Assembly (NCBI RefSeq): GCF_014873495.1 | Contig: NZ_JADBGF010000001.1 | Span: forward strand, 9,362,001 to 9,426,000 | Reading direction: 5' to 3' | Source of the DNA: Streptomyces stelliscabiei | Lineage (GTDB): Bacteria; Actinomycetota; Actinomycetes; Streptomycetales; Streptomycetaceae | Length of the DNA stretch: 64,000 bases | Shown: one piece after another, positions 23,288 through 31,895 of the stretch | Layout of the letters: each line of letters begins with the position of its first letter | Position numbering within the stretch: position 1 is the stretch's first letter | Notes under the pieces: model-generated | The model's input: only the letters and a program-made list of their open reading frames with translations | What the model was told of the DNA's origin: nothing | Database searches by the model: none | Program-made: the position numbers and the translations under genes

Positions 23288-25708
23288 GTGGTCAGTGCAG
23301 GCGCTGCGGAACGCGGAACGAGGACGCTGCGTGCCGAACTCGCGCTCAAGTCGCTCGGCGGCCATCTCGATCCGCACGAGCGGCTGCACGCCATCCTCGA
23401 ACAGGTGCTCGTGTTCACGAGTGCGAGCGTCGCCGCCGTGTACCTCCCGGACGGCGAGGGCCAGGCGCTGCTGCTGGCCGGCTCCGCCGGCGTCCCGAGG
23501 AACCTGTACGGGCTCCGAGACAGCTATCCGGCGGCGGGGACCACCCCGGTCGCCGAGGTGTGCCGTTCGGGCCGGCGGCGCTGGCTCCCCTCCGCCGACC
23601 TCCAGCACGACGCCGACGTCCGCCGGGCCCACGCCGAGGAATTCTCACTGGGCGTGCTGCCGCTGCGTGAACGTGGCTGCCTCGTCGCCGTCGGCGACGG
23701 CGCGGACGCCTTCGGGCCCGAGGACCGGCAGTGCCTCGACCTGCTCGCCGAGGCGGTCACCAGCTCCGCACCCGCGCCGCCCGCCGGACCCGGCGCCTCG
23801 TTCGACCTGGCCATGGACAGCGGGCGGGTGGAGGTCGACGAGGGGCTGCTGGAGCTGTTCGGCATGGGTCCGGACGACTTCGACGGCCGGGTGGAGACCC
23901 TGATCGCGCTCACCGTGCCCGAGGACCTGCCCGCGCTGATGTCCGTCGTGGAGGCGGACCACATGTCGATCGGCGACCGGGAGCTGGAGTTCCGCATCCT
24001 GCAGCCCTCCGGGGAGCAGAAGTGGCTCCGGCTGCGCGGCCGGATCCTGCCCGGCGGCGAGGACCGGCCCGCCCGTCTCGTCGGCACCGTCGCCGACGCC
24101 TCCACCCTGCGCACCGGCCGCGGCGACGTGGCCCGCATCCAGCGCCTCGCCGCCTCCCTGGCCACCGCCGGCACGGTCCGTGACGTCAGCCAGGCCGTGG
24201 TGACCGCCCTGCGCAAGCCGCTGCGGGCCGACCGGATCGCCCTCGCCGAGCTGGAGGGCGACCGCCTGGTCGTCACCGTCCTCGATCCGCCGCAGCCGGA
24301 GGTCTGGCCCGAGGTGTGGCGCTCCGAATGGCGCTCCGAGTGGCCCGACGCGCCCGTGCGCACCATGCCGACCCTCGCCACCGCGCTGCGCGAGGGACGG
24401 GCCGGGATCTGGCCCGCCGGCGCCGATCTGGAGCCCGCCCTCGCCGAGGTCGGCCCCGGCGGCCTGGCCGTCCTCCCCCTGCCCGCCGGGGGCCGGATGG
24501 CCGGGGCCTGTCTGATCGGCTGGGACAACCCCCACGACTTCGGCCCCGAGGAGCGCGCCCTGCTCACCGCCGCCTCGGGCCTCGCCGGGCAGGCCCTGAT
24601 GCGGGCCCACGCCTTCGACGCCGAACACGAACTCGTCGGCATGCTCCAGCGCACCCTCCTGCCGCGCCGGCTGCCCCAGCTGCCGGGCGCGGTCGCCGTC
24701 GCCCGCTATCTGCCCACCACCGCCGGTCTGGAGGTCGGCGGCGACTGGTACGACGTCATCCCGCTCCCGGACAACCACGTCGCCCTCGTCATCGGCGACG
24801 TCCAGGGCCACAACGCGGGCGCCGCCACCCTCATGGGCCAGATGCGCACCGCCCTGCGCGCCTACGCCGTCGAGGGGCACCCCCCGGACGTCGTGGTCTC
24901 GCACGCCAACCGGCTCCTCATGGACATGGAGACCGACCTCTTCGCCACCTGCTGCTACGTCGACATCGACATGGAGGAGGGGTCCGCCTGGTACGTGCGC
25001 GCCGGACACATCCCGCCGGTGGTGCGTCACCCGGACGGCTCCACCGAGATCAGCGAGTCGGAGGGCGGACCGCCGCTCGGCGTCGTCATGCGCGCCGACT
25101 TCCCGATGAGCCCCCTGCGGCTGGCCCCCGGCTCACTGCTGGCCCTCACCACGGACGGCCTCGTGGAGTCCGCCGACGTCGACGTGGAGGACGGCCTCGA
25201 CCATCTCGCCGCCGAACTGGCCGCCGCCGACCCCGCCCACCTCGGCGTGGTCGCCGACACCCTGCTCGGCGGCGCCAACCGCGACGACGACGTGGCCCTG
25301 CTCCTCGTGCGCTACGACGGCATGGCCCTGCGCCCCCAGCGCGAGAACTGGAGCGTCTGGCGAGTCCCCCAGGCGGTCGGCCAGGCCCGCCGCTACACCC
25401 GGCGCGTCCTGCGCCGCTGGGGCGTGGAGTCCACGGCCGACACCGTGCTCCTCGTCGTCTCCGAACTCGTCACCAACGCCCTCGTCCACACCGACGGCCG
25501 TGTACGCCTCGACCTCACCCTTCTGGCCGACCGTCTGCGCGTCGCGGTCGCCGACTCCTCCCCGCGTACGCCGGCGAAGCCCACGGTCATCGGCTGGGAG
25601 GCCACCGGCGGTCGCGGCATTCTCCTCGTCGAGGCCGTGTCCGCGGCCTGGGGCACCGTCCCCGTCAGCGGCGGGAAGCAGGTGTGGGCGGAGATCCCCC
25701 TCGACTGA
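23288..25708 (+). CDS. GAF-PAS-GAF PP2C phosphatase with C-terminal anti-sigma-type ATPase domain
   Basis: An 806-residue multidomain regulator: GAF (about 20-150), PAS (about 175-285, with WLRLRGRILPGGEDRPARLV), second GAF (about 295-455), PP2C/SpoIIE domain (about 470-680: GGDWYDVI, IGDVQGHNAG, LALTTDGLVE, RDDDVALLLV) and a GHKL/RsbW-like ATPase domain (about 690-806: VSELVTNALVH, GGRGILLVEAVS). Phosphatase and kinase-like modules in one chain suggest that it adjusts the phosphorylation of an anti-sigma antagonist. I start at GTG 23288; an in-frame extension upstream runs through the ramC promoter. It is divergent from ramC, and the phosphatase at 13204 flanks the other side of the same locus. 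Confidence 0.88.
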   Translation: MVSAGAAERGTRTLRAELALKSLGGHLDPHERLHAILEQVLVFTSASVAAVYLPDGEGQALLLAGSAGVPRNLYGLRDSYPAAGTTPVAEVCRSGRRRWLPSADLQHDADVRRAHAEEFSLGVLPLRERGCLVAVGDGADAFGPEDRQCLDLLAEAVTSSAPAPPAGPGASFDLAMDSGRVEVDEGLLELFGMGPDDFDGRVETLIALTVPEDLPALMSVVEADHMSIGDRELEFRILQPSGEQKWLRLRGRILPGGEDRPARLVGTVADASTLRTGRGDVARIQRLAASLATAGTVRDVSQAVVTALRKPLRADRIALAELEGDRLVVTVLDPPQPEVWPEVWRSEWRSEWPDAPVRTMPTLATALREGRAGIWPAGADLEPALAEVGPGGLAVLPLPAGGRMAGACLIGWDNPHDFGPEERALLTAASGLAGQALMRAHAFDAEHELVGMLQRTLLPRRLPQLPGAVAVARYLPTTAGLEVGGDWYDVIPLPDNHVALVIGDVQGHNAGAATLMGQMRTALRAYAVEGHPPDVVVSHANRLLMDMETDLFATCCYVDIDMEEGSAWYVRAGHIPPVVRHPDGSTEISESEGGPPLGVVMRADFPMSPLRLAPGSLLALTTDGLVESADVDVEDGLDHLAAELAAADPAHLGVVADTLLGGANRDDDVALLLVRYDGMALRPQRENWSVWRVPQAVGQARRYTRRVLRRWGVESTADTVLLVVSELVTNALVHTDGRVRLDLTLLADRLRVAVADSSPRTPAKPTVIGWEATGGRGILLVEAVSAAWGTVPVSGGKQVWAEIPLD

Positions 25709-25871
25709 GGCGGGTACCGCCCGGACCGGCCGGCGGGTCGGTGTGCGGGCCGATACGCGGCCGGGGCCGGGTGCCGGTGCCGGTGCGGGTGCCGTCGCGT
25801 GACGCGCGCTCGGCCGGTAGCTCCGGCGCCGCCGACGGCGTACCGCCCACGCCGGATGCGACCCTGTCTCC

Positions 25872-26387
25872 GTGCGCCTCCTGCTGACGACCGACACCCA
25901 CCTGCCCCAGCGCGCCAAGGCGCTGCCCGAGCGGCTTCTCGCCGAGATCGCGGAGGCCGACGTGGTCGTCCACGCCGGCGACTGGGTCGACGAGGACACC
26001 CTCGACCTCCTGGAGACCCGCGCACGCCGGCTGATCGCCGTGTACGGCAACAACGACGGCCCCGCCCTGCGCGCCCGCCTCCCCGAGGTCGCCCACGCCG
26101 AACTGGCCGGTCTGCGCCTCGCCGTCGTCCACGAGACGGGCCCCGCCCAGGGCCGCGAGCCGCGCTGCGCCGCCCGCTTCCCCGGGACCGACGTCCTCGT
26201 CTTCGGCCACAGTCACATCCCCTGGGACACGACCACGGCCACCGGTCTGCGCCTGCTCAACCCCGGCTCCCCGACCGACCGCCGCCGCCAGCCCCACTGC
26301 ACCTACATGACGGCGACGGCGCAGGACGGCGGACTGACGGACGTCCGGCTGCACCGACTGCCGCCCCGGACCCGACCGAGCAGCTGA
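25872..26387 (+). CDS. YfcE/MJ0936-type metallophosphoesterase
   Basis: A 171-residue calcineurin-like phosphoesterase with the metal-binding motifs TTDTHLP, HAGDWVD, GNND, the late VVHETG and GHSHIP, and the closing LLNPGSPTDRR pattern typical of small YfcE-like phosphodiesterases. It starts with GTG at 25872. The physiological substrate is unknown for most of the family. The 163 bp before it hold only short GCCGGTG repeats and no gene. Confidence 0.9.
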   Translation: MRLLLTTDTHLPQRAKALPERLLAEIAEADVVVHAGDWVDEDTLDLLETRARRLIAVYGNNDGPALRARLPEVAHAELAGLRLAVVHETGPAQGREPRCAARFPGTDVLVFGHSHIPWDTTTATGLRLLNPGSPTDRRRQPHCTYMTATAQDGGLTDVRLHRLPPRTRPSS

Positions 26388-26408
26388 CCGAGGCGCTCGC
26401 TCCCGGGC

Positions 26409-27548
26409 TCACCGGGACGGGTCCGGCGGGGGATGGATCACCCCGGTCGTCGCCGTCAGGGGCACCCCGCTGCCGCCCCACCTCAGCGCGACGATCTCCG
26501 CCGCCACGGACACGGCCACCTCCTCCGGCGTACGGGCGCCGAGGTCCAGGCCGACCGGGGAGCGCAGCCGGGACAACTCGGCCGCGCCGAGCCCCGCCTC
26601 CCGCAGCCGCCGTGCCCGGTCGTCGTGCGTACGGCGGCTGCCCATCGCCCCGACGTACGCGGCCGGCCGGCGCAACGCCTCCTGCAGAAGCGGCCCGTCG
26701 AACTTGGGGTCATGGGTGAGGACGCAGATCACCGTGCGGTCGTCGGTCGCGGTGCCCCGCAGATAGCGGTGGGGCCAGTCGACGACCACCTCGACGGCGG
26801 CGGGGAAGCGCTTCGGGGTGGCGAACACCGGGCGGGCGTCGCACACCGTGACGCGGTAGCCCAGGAAGTCGCCGATACGGGCGACGGCCGCCGCGTAGTC
26901 GATCGCGCCGAACACCAGCATGCGGGGCTGTGGCGCGAAGGAGTGCAGGAAGACGGTGACCGAGTCCTCGCGCCGCTCGCCGTGCGGCCCGTAGTGCCGC
27001 TGACCGGTGACACCCTGGGCCAGCTCACCCCGCGCGTCGGCGGCGACGGCCACGTCCAGCCCCGCCGAACCGAGGGTGCCGACGGTGCCGTGCGCGGGGG
27101 ACCCGTCGGGCGCGGCGTCCGGCCACACGGCGAGGGTGGCGCCGCGCGGGGCCGGACCGTCGACCACGGTGGCCACGGTCACCGGGTGCCCGGTGCCCAC
27201 GGACTCCGCGACCCGCCCGAACGCCGGGTCCTCGGCCACCGTCACCCGCCGCACCAGCAGCGTGATCTCCCCACCACACGTCAGCCCCACCGCGAACGCG
27301 TCCTCGTCGCTGTAACCGAAGGTCTCCAGCCGCGCCTCCCCGGACGCCACGACCTCCCGGGCCAGCTCGAACACCGCGCCCTCCACACATCCTCCGGAGA
27401 CACCGCCCACGACCTCGTCACCGGGCCCGACCGCCATGGCGGCCCCCGGCCCGCGCGGCGTGCTCCGGCTGACCGCGACCACCGTGGCCAGTCCGAAGGG
27501 GGAACCCGCCGCGTACCAGGCGCCGAGCGCCGGAAGAACCTCACGCAC
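26409..27548 (-). CDS. XdhC/CoxI-family protein (molybdenum-hydroxylase maturation)
   Basis: A 379-residue protein with the N-terminal XdhC domain (about 15-90: STPRGPGAAMAV, VSGGCVEGAV, GLTCGGEI) and a C-terminal NAD-binding-like XdhC_C domain (about 200-360: MLVFGAIDYAAAVARIGDFL, CVLTHDPKFDGPLLQEAL, AYVGAMGSRRTHDDR). XdhC proteins bind and insert the sulfurated molybdenum cofactor into xanthine dehydrogenase-type enzymes. No such enzyme is encoded nearby. The glycine-rich motif normally GxGHVA reads GAIDYA here. It starts with GTG and is divergent from the ribosomal-protection gene. It converges closely with the phosphoesterase gene (21 bp). Confidence 0.87.
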   Translation of the reverse strand: MREVLPALGAWYAAGSPFGLATVVAVSRSTPRGPGAAMAVGPGDEVVGGVSGGCVEGAVFELAREVVASGEARLETFGYSDEDAFAVGLTCGGEITLLVRRVTVAEDPAFGRVAESVGTGHPVTVATVVDGPAPRGATLAVWPDAAPDGSPAHGTVGTLGSAGLDVAVAADARGELAQGVTGQRHYGPHGERREDSVTVFLHSFAPQPRMLVFGAIDYAAAVARIGDFLGYRVTVCDARPVFATPKRFPAAVEVVVDWPHRYLRGTATDDRTVICVLTHDPKFDGPLLQEALRRPAAYVGAMGSRRTHDDRARRLREAGLGAAELSRLRSPVGLDLGARTPEEVAVSVAAEIVALRWGGSGVPLTATTGVIHPPPDPSR

Positions 27549-27642
27549 GGACCCGCTCCTCTCGCCGCCGCCCCGTGCCTCCAGCGTCCGCCGACTCGGC
27601 CCGCACCGCCCGCCGGACCAACGCCCCGGGGCCGAGGAAACC

Positions 27643-27660
27643 GTTTGCGACCGCGCAAAC
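27643..27660. promoter_or_regulatory. Operator-like inverted repeat
   Basis: GTTTGCG and CGCAAAC are separated by ACCG, a perfect 7-bp dyad in the gap between the divergent XdhC-family and OtrA-like genes, about 50 bp before the leader ORF. TetR- or MarR-type repressors bind sites of this size. No regulator gene is adjacent. Confidence 0.5.
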
Positions 27661-27709
27661 CGCTCTGCTTCACTGCGAAGGAACCCCCAGCGATCAAGGA
27701 GAGCCCCCG

Positions 27710-27820
27710 ATGCGCGCAGCGTCCATGTCCCACCAGGAAGGAATGCACCCCATTTCGAAGGACATGACGCTTGTCACGCACGCTCAACCTCGGCATCCTC
27801 GCGCACGTCGACGCAGGTAA
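27710..27820 (+). CDS. Candidate leader peptide of the OtrA-like gene
   Basis: A 36-codon frame starts with ATG behind a near-perfect AAGGAGAG (seven-base spacing) and ends at TAA, 50 bases inside the OtrA-like gene in another frame. The C-terminus is Arg-rich (PRHPRARRRR). The ribosome site is better than that of the main gene, which starts with a weak TTG. Tet(M)-type protection genes are known to be controlled through a short translated leader. This arrangement fits control by ribosome stalling or translational coupling, but that is inference. Confidence 0.5.
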   Translation: MRAASMSHQEGMHPISKDMTLVTHAQPRHPRARRRR

Positions 27821-29804
27821 GACCAGCCTGACCGAACGCCTGCTGCACACCGTCGGAGTCATCGACGAGATCGGCAGCGTCGACGAGGGCAGCACCCGCA
27901 CGGACACCCTCGCCCTGGAACGGCGACGCGGCATCACCATCAAGTCCGCCGTCGTCTCGTTCGCGATCGACGATCTCACCGTCAACCTCATCGACACCCC
28001 CGGCCACCCCGACTTCATCGCCGAGGTGGAACGCGTGCTCGACGTCCTCGACGGCGCGGTCCTCGTCGTCTCGGCCGTCGAAGGGGTCCAGGCGCAGACC
28101 CGGGTCCTGATGCGCACCCTGCGACGCCTGCGCATCCCCACGCTGATCTTCGTCAACAAGATCGACCGCCGGGGCGCGCGCCACCAGGACCTGCTGGAGA
28201 GCATCGCGGCACGCCTCACCCCGGGGATCGTCCCCATGGGCGAGGTCGCCGGACTCGGCACACCCGAGGCCCACTTCCTTCCCTACGACCCCCTCCCGCC
28301 CCGGCTCCTCGAACTCCTCGCCGAGTACGACGACGACCTGCTCGCCGCCTACGTCGACGACGGGACGGCCGTCCCCGAGACCCGGCTGCGCGCGGCCCTC
28401 GCCGCCCGGACCGGCGGGTCCCTGGTCCACCCGGTGTTCCACGGCTCGGCGATCACAGGATCGGGGATCGCCGAACTCGTCGACGGCATCCGGGAGTTGC
28501 TGCCCTCGACCGACGCGGACCACGGGGGCGACACGGCGGGCGGCGGAGACGGAGAAGCGGCCGCCCCACCCTCCGGCACCGTCTTCAAGGTCGAGCGCGG
28601 CCCGGCGGGCGAGAAGATCGCCTATGTGCGGATGTTCGACGGAACCGTACGCGTCCGCGACCGACTGGCCTTCCGTGACGGCGCCCGCGAAGGCAAGGTC
28701 ACCGCGATCAGCGTCTTCGAAGGCGGCGCGGACGTGCGCGCGACAGCCGTGTCGGCGGGCCGGATCGCACGGCTGTGGGGCCTCGCCGACATCCGGATCG
28801 GCGACACCGTCGGCGTGCCCCGGGAGCGGGCGGCGGCGGCCCACGGGCACCACTTCGCCCCGCCCACCCTCGAAACGGTCGTCCTCCCCGCCCGCGCCGA
28901 GGACGGCGCCGCCCTGCACCTCGCCCTCACCCAACTCGCCGAGCAGGACCCGCTGATCGGTCTGCGCCACGACGAACTCCGGCGGGAGATCTCGGTGTCG
29001 CTGTACGGGGAGGTGCAGAAGGAGGTGGTGCAGGCGACGCTCGCCGACGAGTACGGCCTCGACGTCACCTTCCGCGAGACGACGACCATCTGCGTCGAGC
29101 GTCTCGCCGGGGTCGGCGCGGCCGTCGAGTTCAACAAGAAGGACGGCAACCCGTTCCTCGCGACGGTCGGGCTGCGGGTGGAACCGGCGCCGGCCGGCTC
29201 CGGGGTCGCCTTCCGGCTTGAGGTGGAGCTGGGGTCCATGCCGTACGCCTTCTTCAAGGCCGTCGAGGACACCGTCCGGGAGACGCTGGAGCAGGGGCTG
29301 CACGGCTGGCGGGTCCCCGACTGCACGGTCACGATGACGCACTCCGGCTACTCGCCCCGGCAGAGCCACGCCCACCAGGGCTTCGACAAGAGCATGTCGA
29401 GCACGGGCGCGGACTTCCGCGGGCTGACCCCGCTGGTGCTGACGGACGCCCTGCGGCGGGCCGGCACCCGTGTCCACGAGCCGATGCACCGCTTCCGGAT
29501 CGACGCCCCGGCGGACACCCTGGGCGCGGTGCTGCCGGTGCTCGCCGCGCTGCGTGCCGTACCCCGGGAGACCCGGACGAGCGGGGCGGCCGTACGGCTG
29601 GAGGGGCTGGTGCCCGCTGCCGGGGTGCACGCGCTGGAGCAGCGGCTGCCCGGACCGACCAACGGGGAGGGTGAGCTGGAGACGGCGTTCGACCACTACG
29701 CGCCCGTCGGCCGCGCGGCCGTCCCCTCCCGGCCGCGTACCGACCTCAATCCCCTCGACCGCAAGGAGTACCTGCTGCACCTGACCCGCCGGACGGGTGT
29801 CTGA
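27771..29804 (+). CDS. otrA-like: OtrA/Tet(M)-type ribosomal protection GTPase
   Basis: A 677-residue EF-G-like GTPase that removes tetracycline-type drugs from the ribosome. G1 is AHVDAGKTS, G2 RGITIKS, G3 DTPGHPDF and G4 NKID. The C-terminal domains IV and V contain the TetM-like MTHSGYSPRQSHAHQGFDKS loop followed by SSTGADFRGLTPLVL. The start must be TTG 27771 (behind GAAGGAC), because an in-frame TGA lies just upstream at 27765. The N-terminus SRTLNLGILAHVDAGK aligns in length with OtrA. No tetracycline-biosynthesis gene lies in the window, so the gene may act on other ribosome stress or simply be intrinsic resistance. Confidence 0.9.
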   Translation: MSRTLNLGILAHVDAGKTSLTERLLHTVGVIDEIGSVDEGSTRTDTLALERRRGITIKSAVVSFAIDDLTVNLIDTPGHPDFIAEVERVLDVLDGAVLVVSAVEGVQAQTRVLMRTLRRLRIPTLIFVNKIDRRGARHQDLLESIAARLTPGIVPMGEVAGLGTPEAHFLPYDPLPPRLLELLAEYDDDLLAAYVDDGTAVPETRLRAALAARTGGSLVHPVFHGSAITGSGIAELVDGIRELLPSTDADHGGDTAGGGDGEAAAPPSGTVFKVERGPAGEKIAYVRMFDGTVRVRDRLAFRDGAREGKVTAISVFEGGADVRATAVSAGRIARLWGLADIRIGDTVGVPRERAAAAHGHHFAPPTLETVVLPARAEDGAALHLALTQLAEQDPLIGLRHDELRREISVSLYGEVQKEVVQATLADEYGLDVTFRETTTICVERLAGVGAAVEFNKKDGNPFLATVGLRVEPAPAGSGVAFRLEVELGSMPYAFFKAVEDTVRETLEQGLHGWRVPDCTVTMTHSGYSPRQSHAHQGFDKSMSSTGADFRGLTPLVLTDALRRAGTRVHEPMHRFRIDAPADTLGAVLPVLAALRAVPRETRTSGAAVRLEGLVPAAGVHALEQRLPGPTNGEGELETAFDHYAPVGRAAVPSRPRTDLNPLDRKEYLLHLTRRTGV

Positions 29805-30029
29805 GCGGCGGCGCGGGAGGGGCGTGGGGGAGTCCCGGGACAGGAGCGGCTAGGGGTCTCTATCGGGTCCCCGCGCGGGCGCACAAGGGCCCTCCGGGTC
29901 GTACAGGGCAAAGAATCGGTCGGGGAAGGTGAACTGTCCTGCGAAAACGGGTACTTACTCGTGCGTCAGTTGCTATTGACGGCCCGCCTGACCATTGGGA
30001 CGGTAGTGCACATGTCGAATGTGGCGGAC

Positions 30030-31895
30030 ATGTCAAGATTGCGCACTCGTCTGCTCGGTGTCCTGGTACTCGTCACCGGCTTCCTGACCACGGCAGGCCC
30101 CACCCAGCCCGCCTCCGCTCTCACTGATGATCTCTGGTTCGACTCGCAGGCCGCGGCCACCCTCACCGTCGAGGGCGGCCGCTTCAAGGACGGACTCGGC
30201 CGCGAGGTCGTCCTGCGCGGCTACAACGTCTCGGGTGAGACGAAACTCAAGGAGAACAACGGGCTGCCCTTCGCCTCCGTCGCCGACGCGAGGAAGTCGG
30301 CGACCGCGCTCCGGGCACTGGGTGGCGGCAACTCCGTCCGCTTCCTGCTCTCCTGGGCGTACGCGGAGCCGGTGCGCGGGCAGGTGAGCACCTCCTACCT
30401 CGCGGCGGCCACCGCGCAGATGGGCGCGTTCCTGGACGCGGGGATCAGGGTCTATCCCGACTTCCACCAGGACCTGTACTCCCGCTGGCTGTTCGACTCC
30501 GACAGCTGGTACACCGGCGACGGCGCCCCCAAATGGGCCGTGGACCTCGGCAACTACCCCGACGAGTACTGCGGGATCTGCCCGTTCTGGGGCCAGAACA
30601 TCACCTCCAACGCGGCGGTGACGAAGTCGACGTACGACTTCTGGCACAACACCTACGGTGTCCAGGACTCCTTCCTGGACACCGCGCAGAAGACGATGGC
30701 GTACGTGAAGTCCAACCTCACGTCCGCCCAGTTCCAGGGCGTCGTCGGCTTCGACCCGTGGAACGAGCCGCATCCCGGCGTCCTCGACTCGGGGCAGACC
30801 AGCAGGACGTGGGAGAAGGACGTCCTGTGGCCGTTCTACGTCAAGTTCCGCTCCCGGATGGACGCGGCGGGCTGGCAGGCCAAGCCGGCCTTCGTCGAGC
30901 CGAACCTCTTCTGGAACGCCAACATCGACTTCCAGAAGCAGGAGGGCGGACTGCTCGACGCGGGCACCATCGGACCGCGCTACGTCTTCAACACCCACTT
31001 CTACGACCAGAAGGCGATCTCCGGCGTCTTCATGTGGGGCAAGGCGGAGAACGGCCAGTACGTGAACGACTTCGGGACCGTGCGCGACCGGGCCGCCGCC
31101 GGGGGCACCACGGCCGTCGTCAGCGAGTTCGGACACCCGCTCAGCGGCTCGGTCTCCGACAAGGCGCCCACGGTCTACAAGGCCATGTACCAGGCGCTGG
31201 ACTCCCGGGTGAAGGGCGTCGACTGGTGGACGAAGCCGGCCTCCTCCGGCCCGGTCCTCTCCGGCTCCCAGTGGCAGTGGGACATCTACTGGGGCCGCCA
31301 CCACGAGCTGATGAACGACAACCCCGACAAGGTGCAGGCCGAGGCCGACGGCTGGAACGGTGAGGACCTCTCCGCCGTACGTGTCGACGACTCCGGTACG
31401 GCCGTGCTCCGCCAGGACGCCCGGATGCTGGACCGGATCTACCCGAGCGCCACGGCGGGCAGCACGGTCGCCTTCACCTACGAGGACCGCTCGCGGGACG
31501 GTTCCACGACCCTGACGTGGAACCCGGTGCCCAGCTCGCTGCCGAACGTCTCCTCGCTCGTCGGCTCCGGCCAGTACTCCCTGCTGGTCTGGCGCTCGGA
31601 CGGCAGTACGGAGCCGACCGAGCTGCACCTGCCGGCGTCCTTCCCCACCGCGTCCACCACGGTGGTGTCCGACCTCGGGGTGACGGCGGCGCCGCCGGCG
31701 TACACCACGTCCACACCGATCGCCGCCGCGAAGGAGCCGGGCGGCACCGGCAGCCGCCGTCTGCTGCTGACCGCCGCCGACACGGGCAAGCTCCACTACG
31801 CCCTGGTCACCAACGGCGCGACAGCCCCGTCCGCCGCGCAACTGGGCGCGGCACGGACGGAGCTGTCGAACTGGCTGACCGCCAGGTTCAGTTAG
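30030..31895 (+). CDS. Secreted GH5-family glycosidase (endoglycoceramidase-like)
   Basis: A 621-residue exported glycoside hydrolase. The signal peptide ends near residue 30 (GPTQPASA). The (beta/alpha)8 GH5 domain spans about 45-460, with acid/base Glu246 in GFDPWNEPHPG, nucleophile Glu366 in AVVSEFGHP, and the DFHQDLYSR strand typical of the endoglycosylceramidase-like subgroup. A C-terminal beta-sandwich domain follows (about 480-615). In-frame starts also exist at 29961 (GTG) and 30012 (ATG); I prefer 30030 because the signal peptide then begins MSRLRTRLLG. The stop overlaps by 8 bases the stop of the converging beta-propeller gene. Glycolipid or glucan substrate cannot be decided. Confidence 0.82.
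   Translation: MSRLRTRLLGVLVLVTGFLTTAGPTQPASALTDDLWFDSQAAATLTVEGGRFKDGLGREVVLRGYNVSGETKLKENNGLPFASVADARKSATALRALGGGNSVRFLLSWAYAEPVRGQVSTSYLAAATAQMGAFLDAGIRVYPDFHQDLYSRWLFDSDSWYTGDGAPKWAVDLGNYPDEYCGICPFWGQNITSNAAVTKSTYDFWHNTYGVQDSFLDTAQKTMAYVKSNLTSAQFQGVVGFDPWNEPHPGVLDSGQTSRTWEKDVLWPFYVKFRSRMDAAGWQAKPAFVEPNLFWNANIDFQKQEGGLLDAGTIGPRYVFNTHFYDQKAISGVFMWGKAENGQYVNDFGTVRDRAAAGGTTAVVSEFGHPLSGSVSDKAPTVYKAMYQALDSRVKGVDWWTKPASSGPVLSGSQWQWDIYWGRHHELMNDNPDKVQAEADGWNGEDLSAVRVDDSGTAVLRQDARMLDRIYPSATAGSTVAFTYEDRSRDGSTTLTWNPVPSSLPNVSSLVGSGQYSLLVWRSDGSTEPTELHLPASFPTASTTVVSDLGVTAAPPAYTTSTPIAAAKEPGGTGSRRLLLTAADTGKLHYALVTNGATAPSAAQLGAARTELSNWLTARFS

Noticed and set aside
27575..27709. Upstream extension of the leader peptide frame
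   Set aside because: The strong ribosome site is directly before the ATG at 27710, and the extension overlaps the divergent promoter and dyad.
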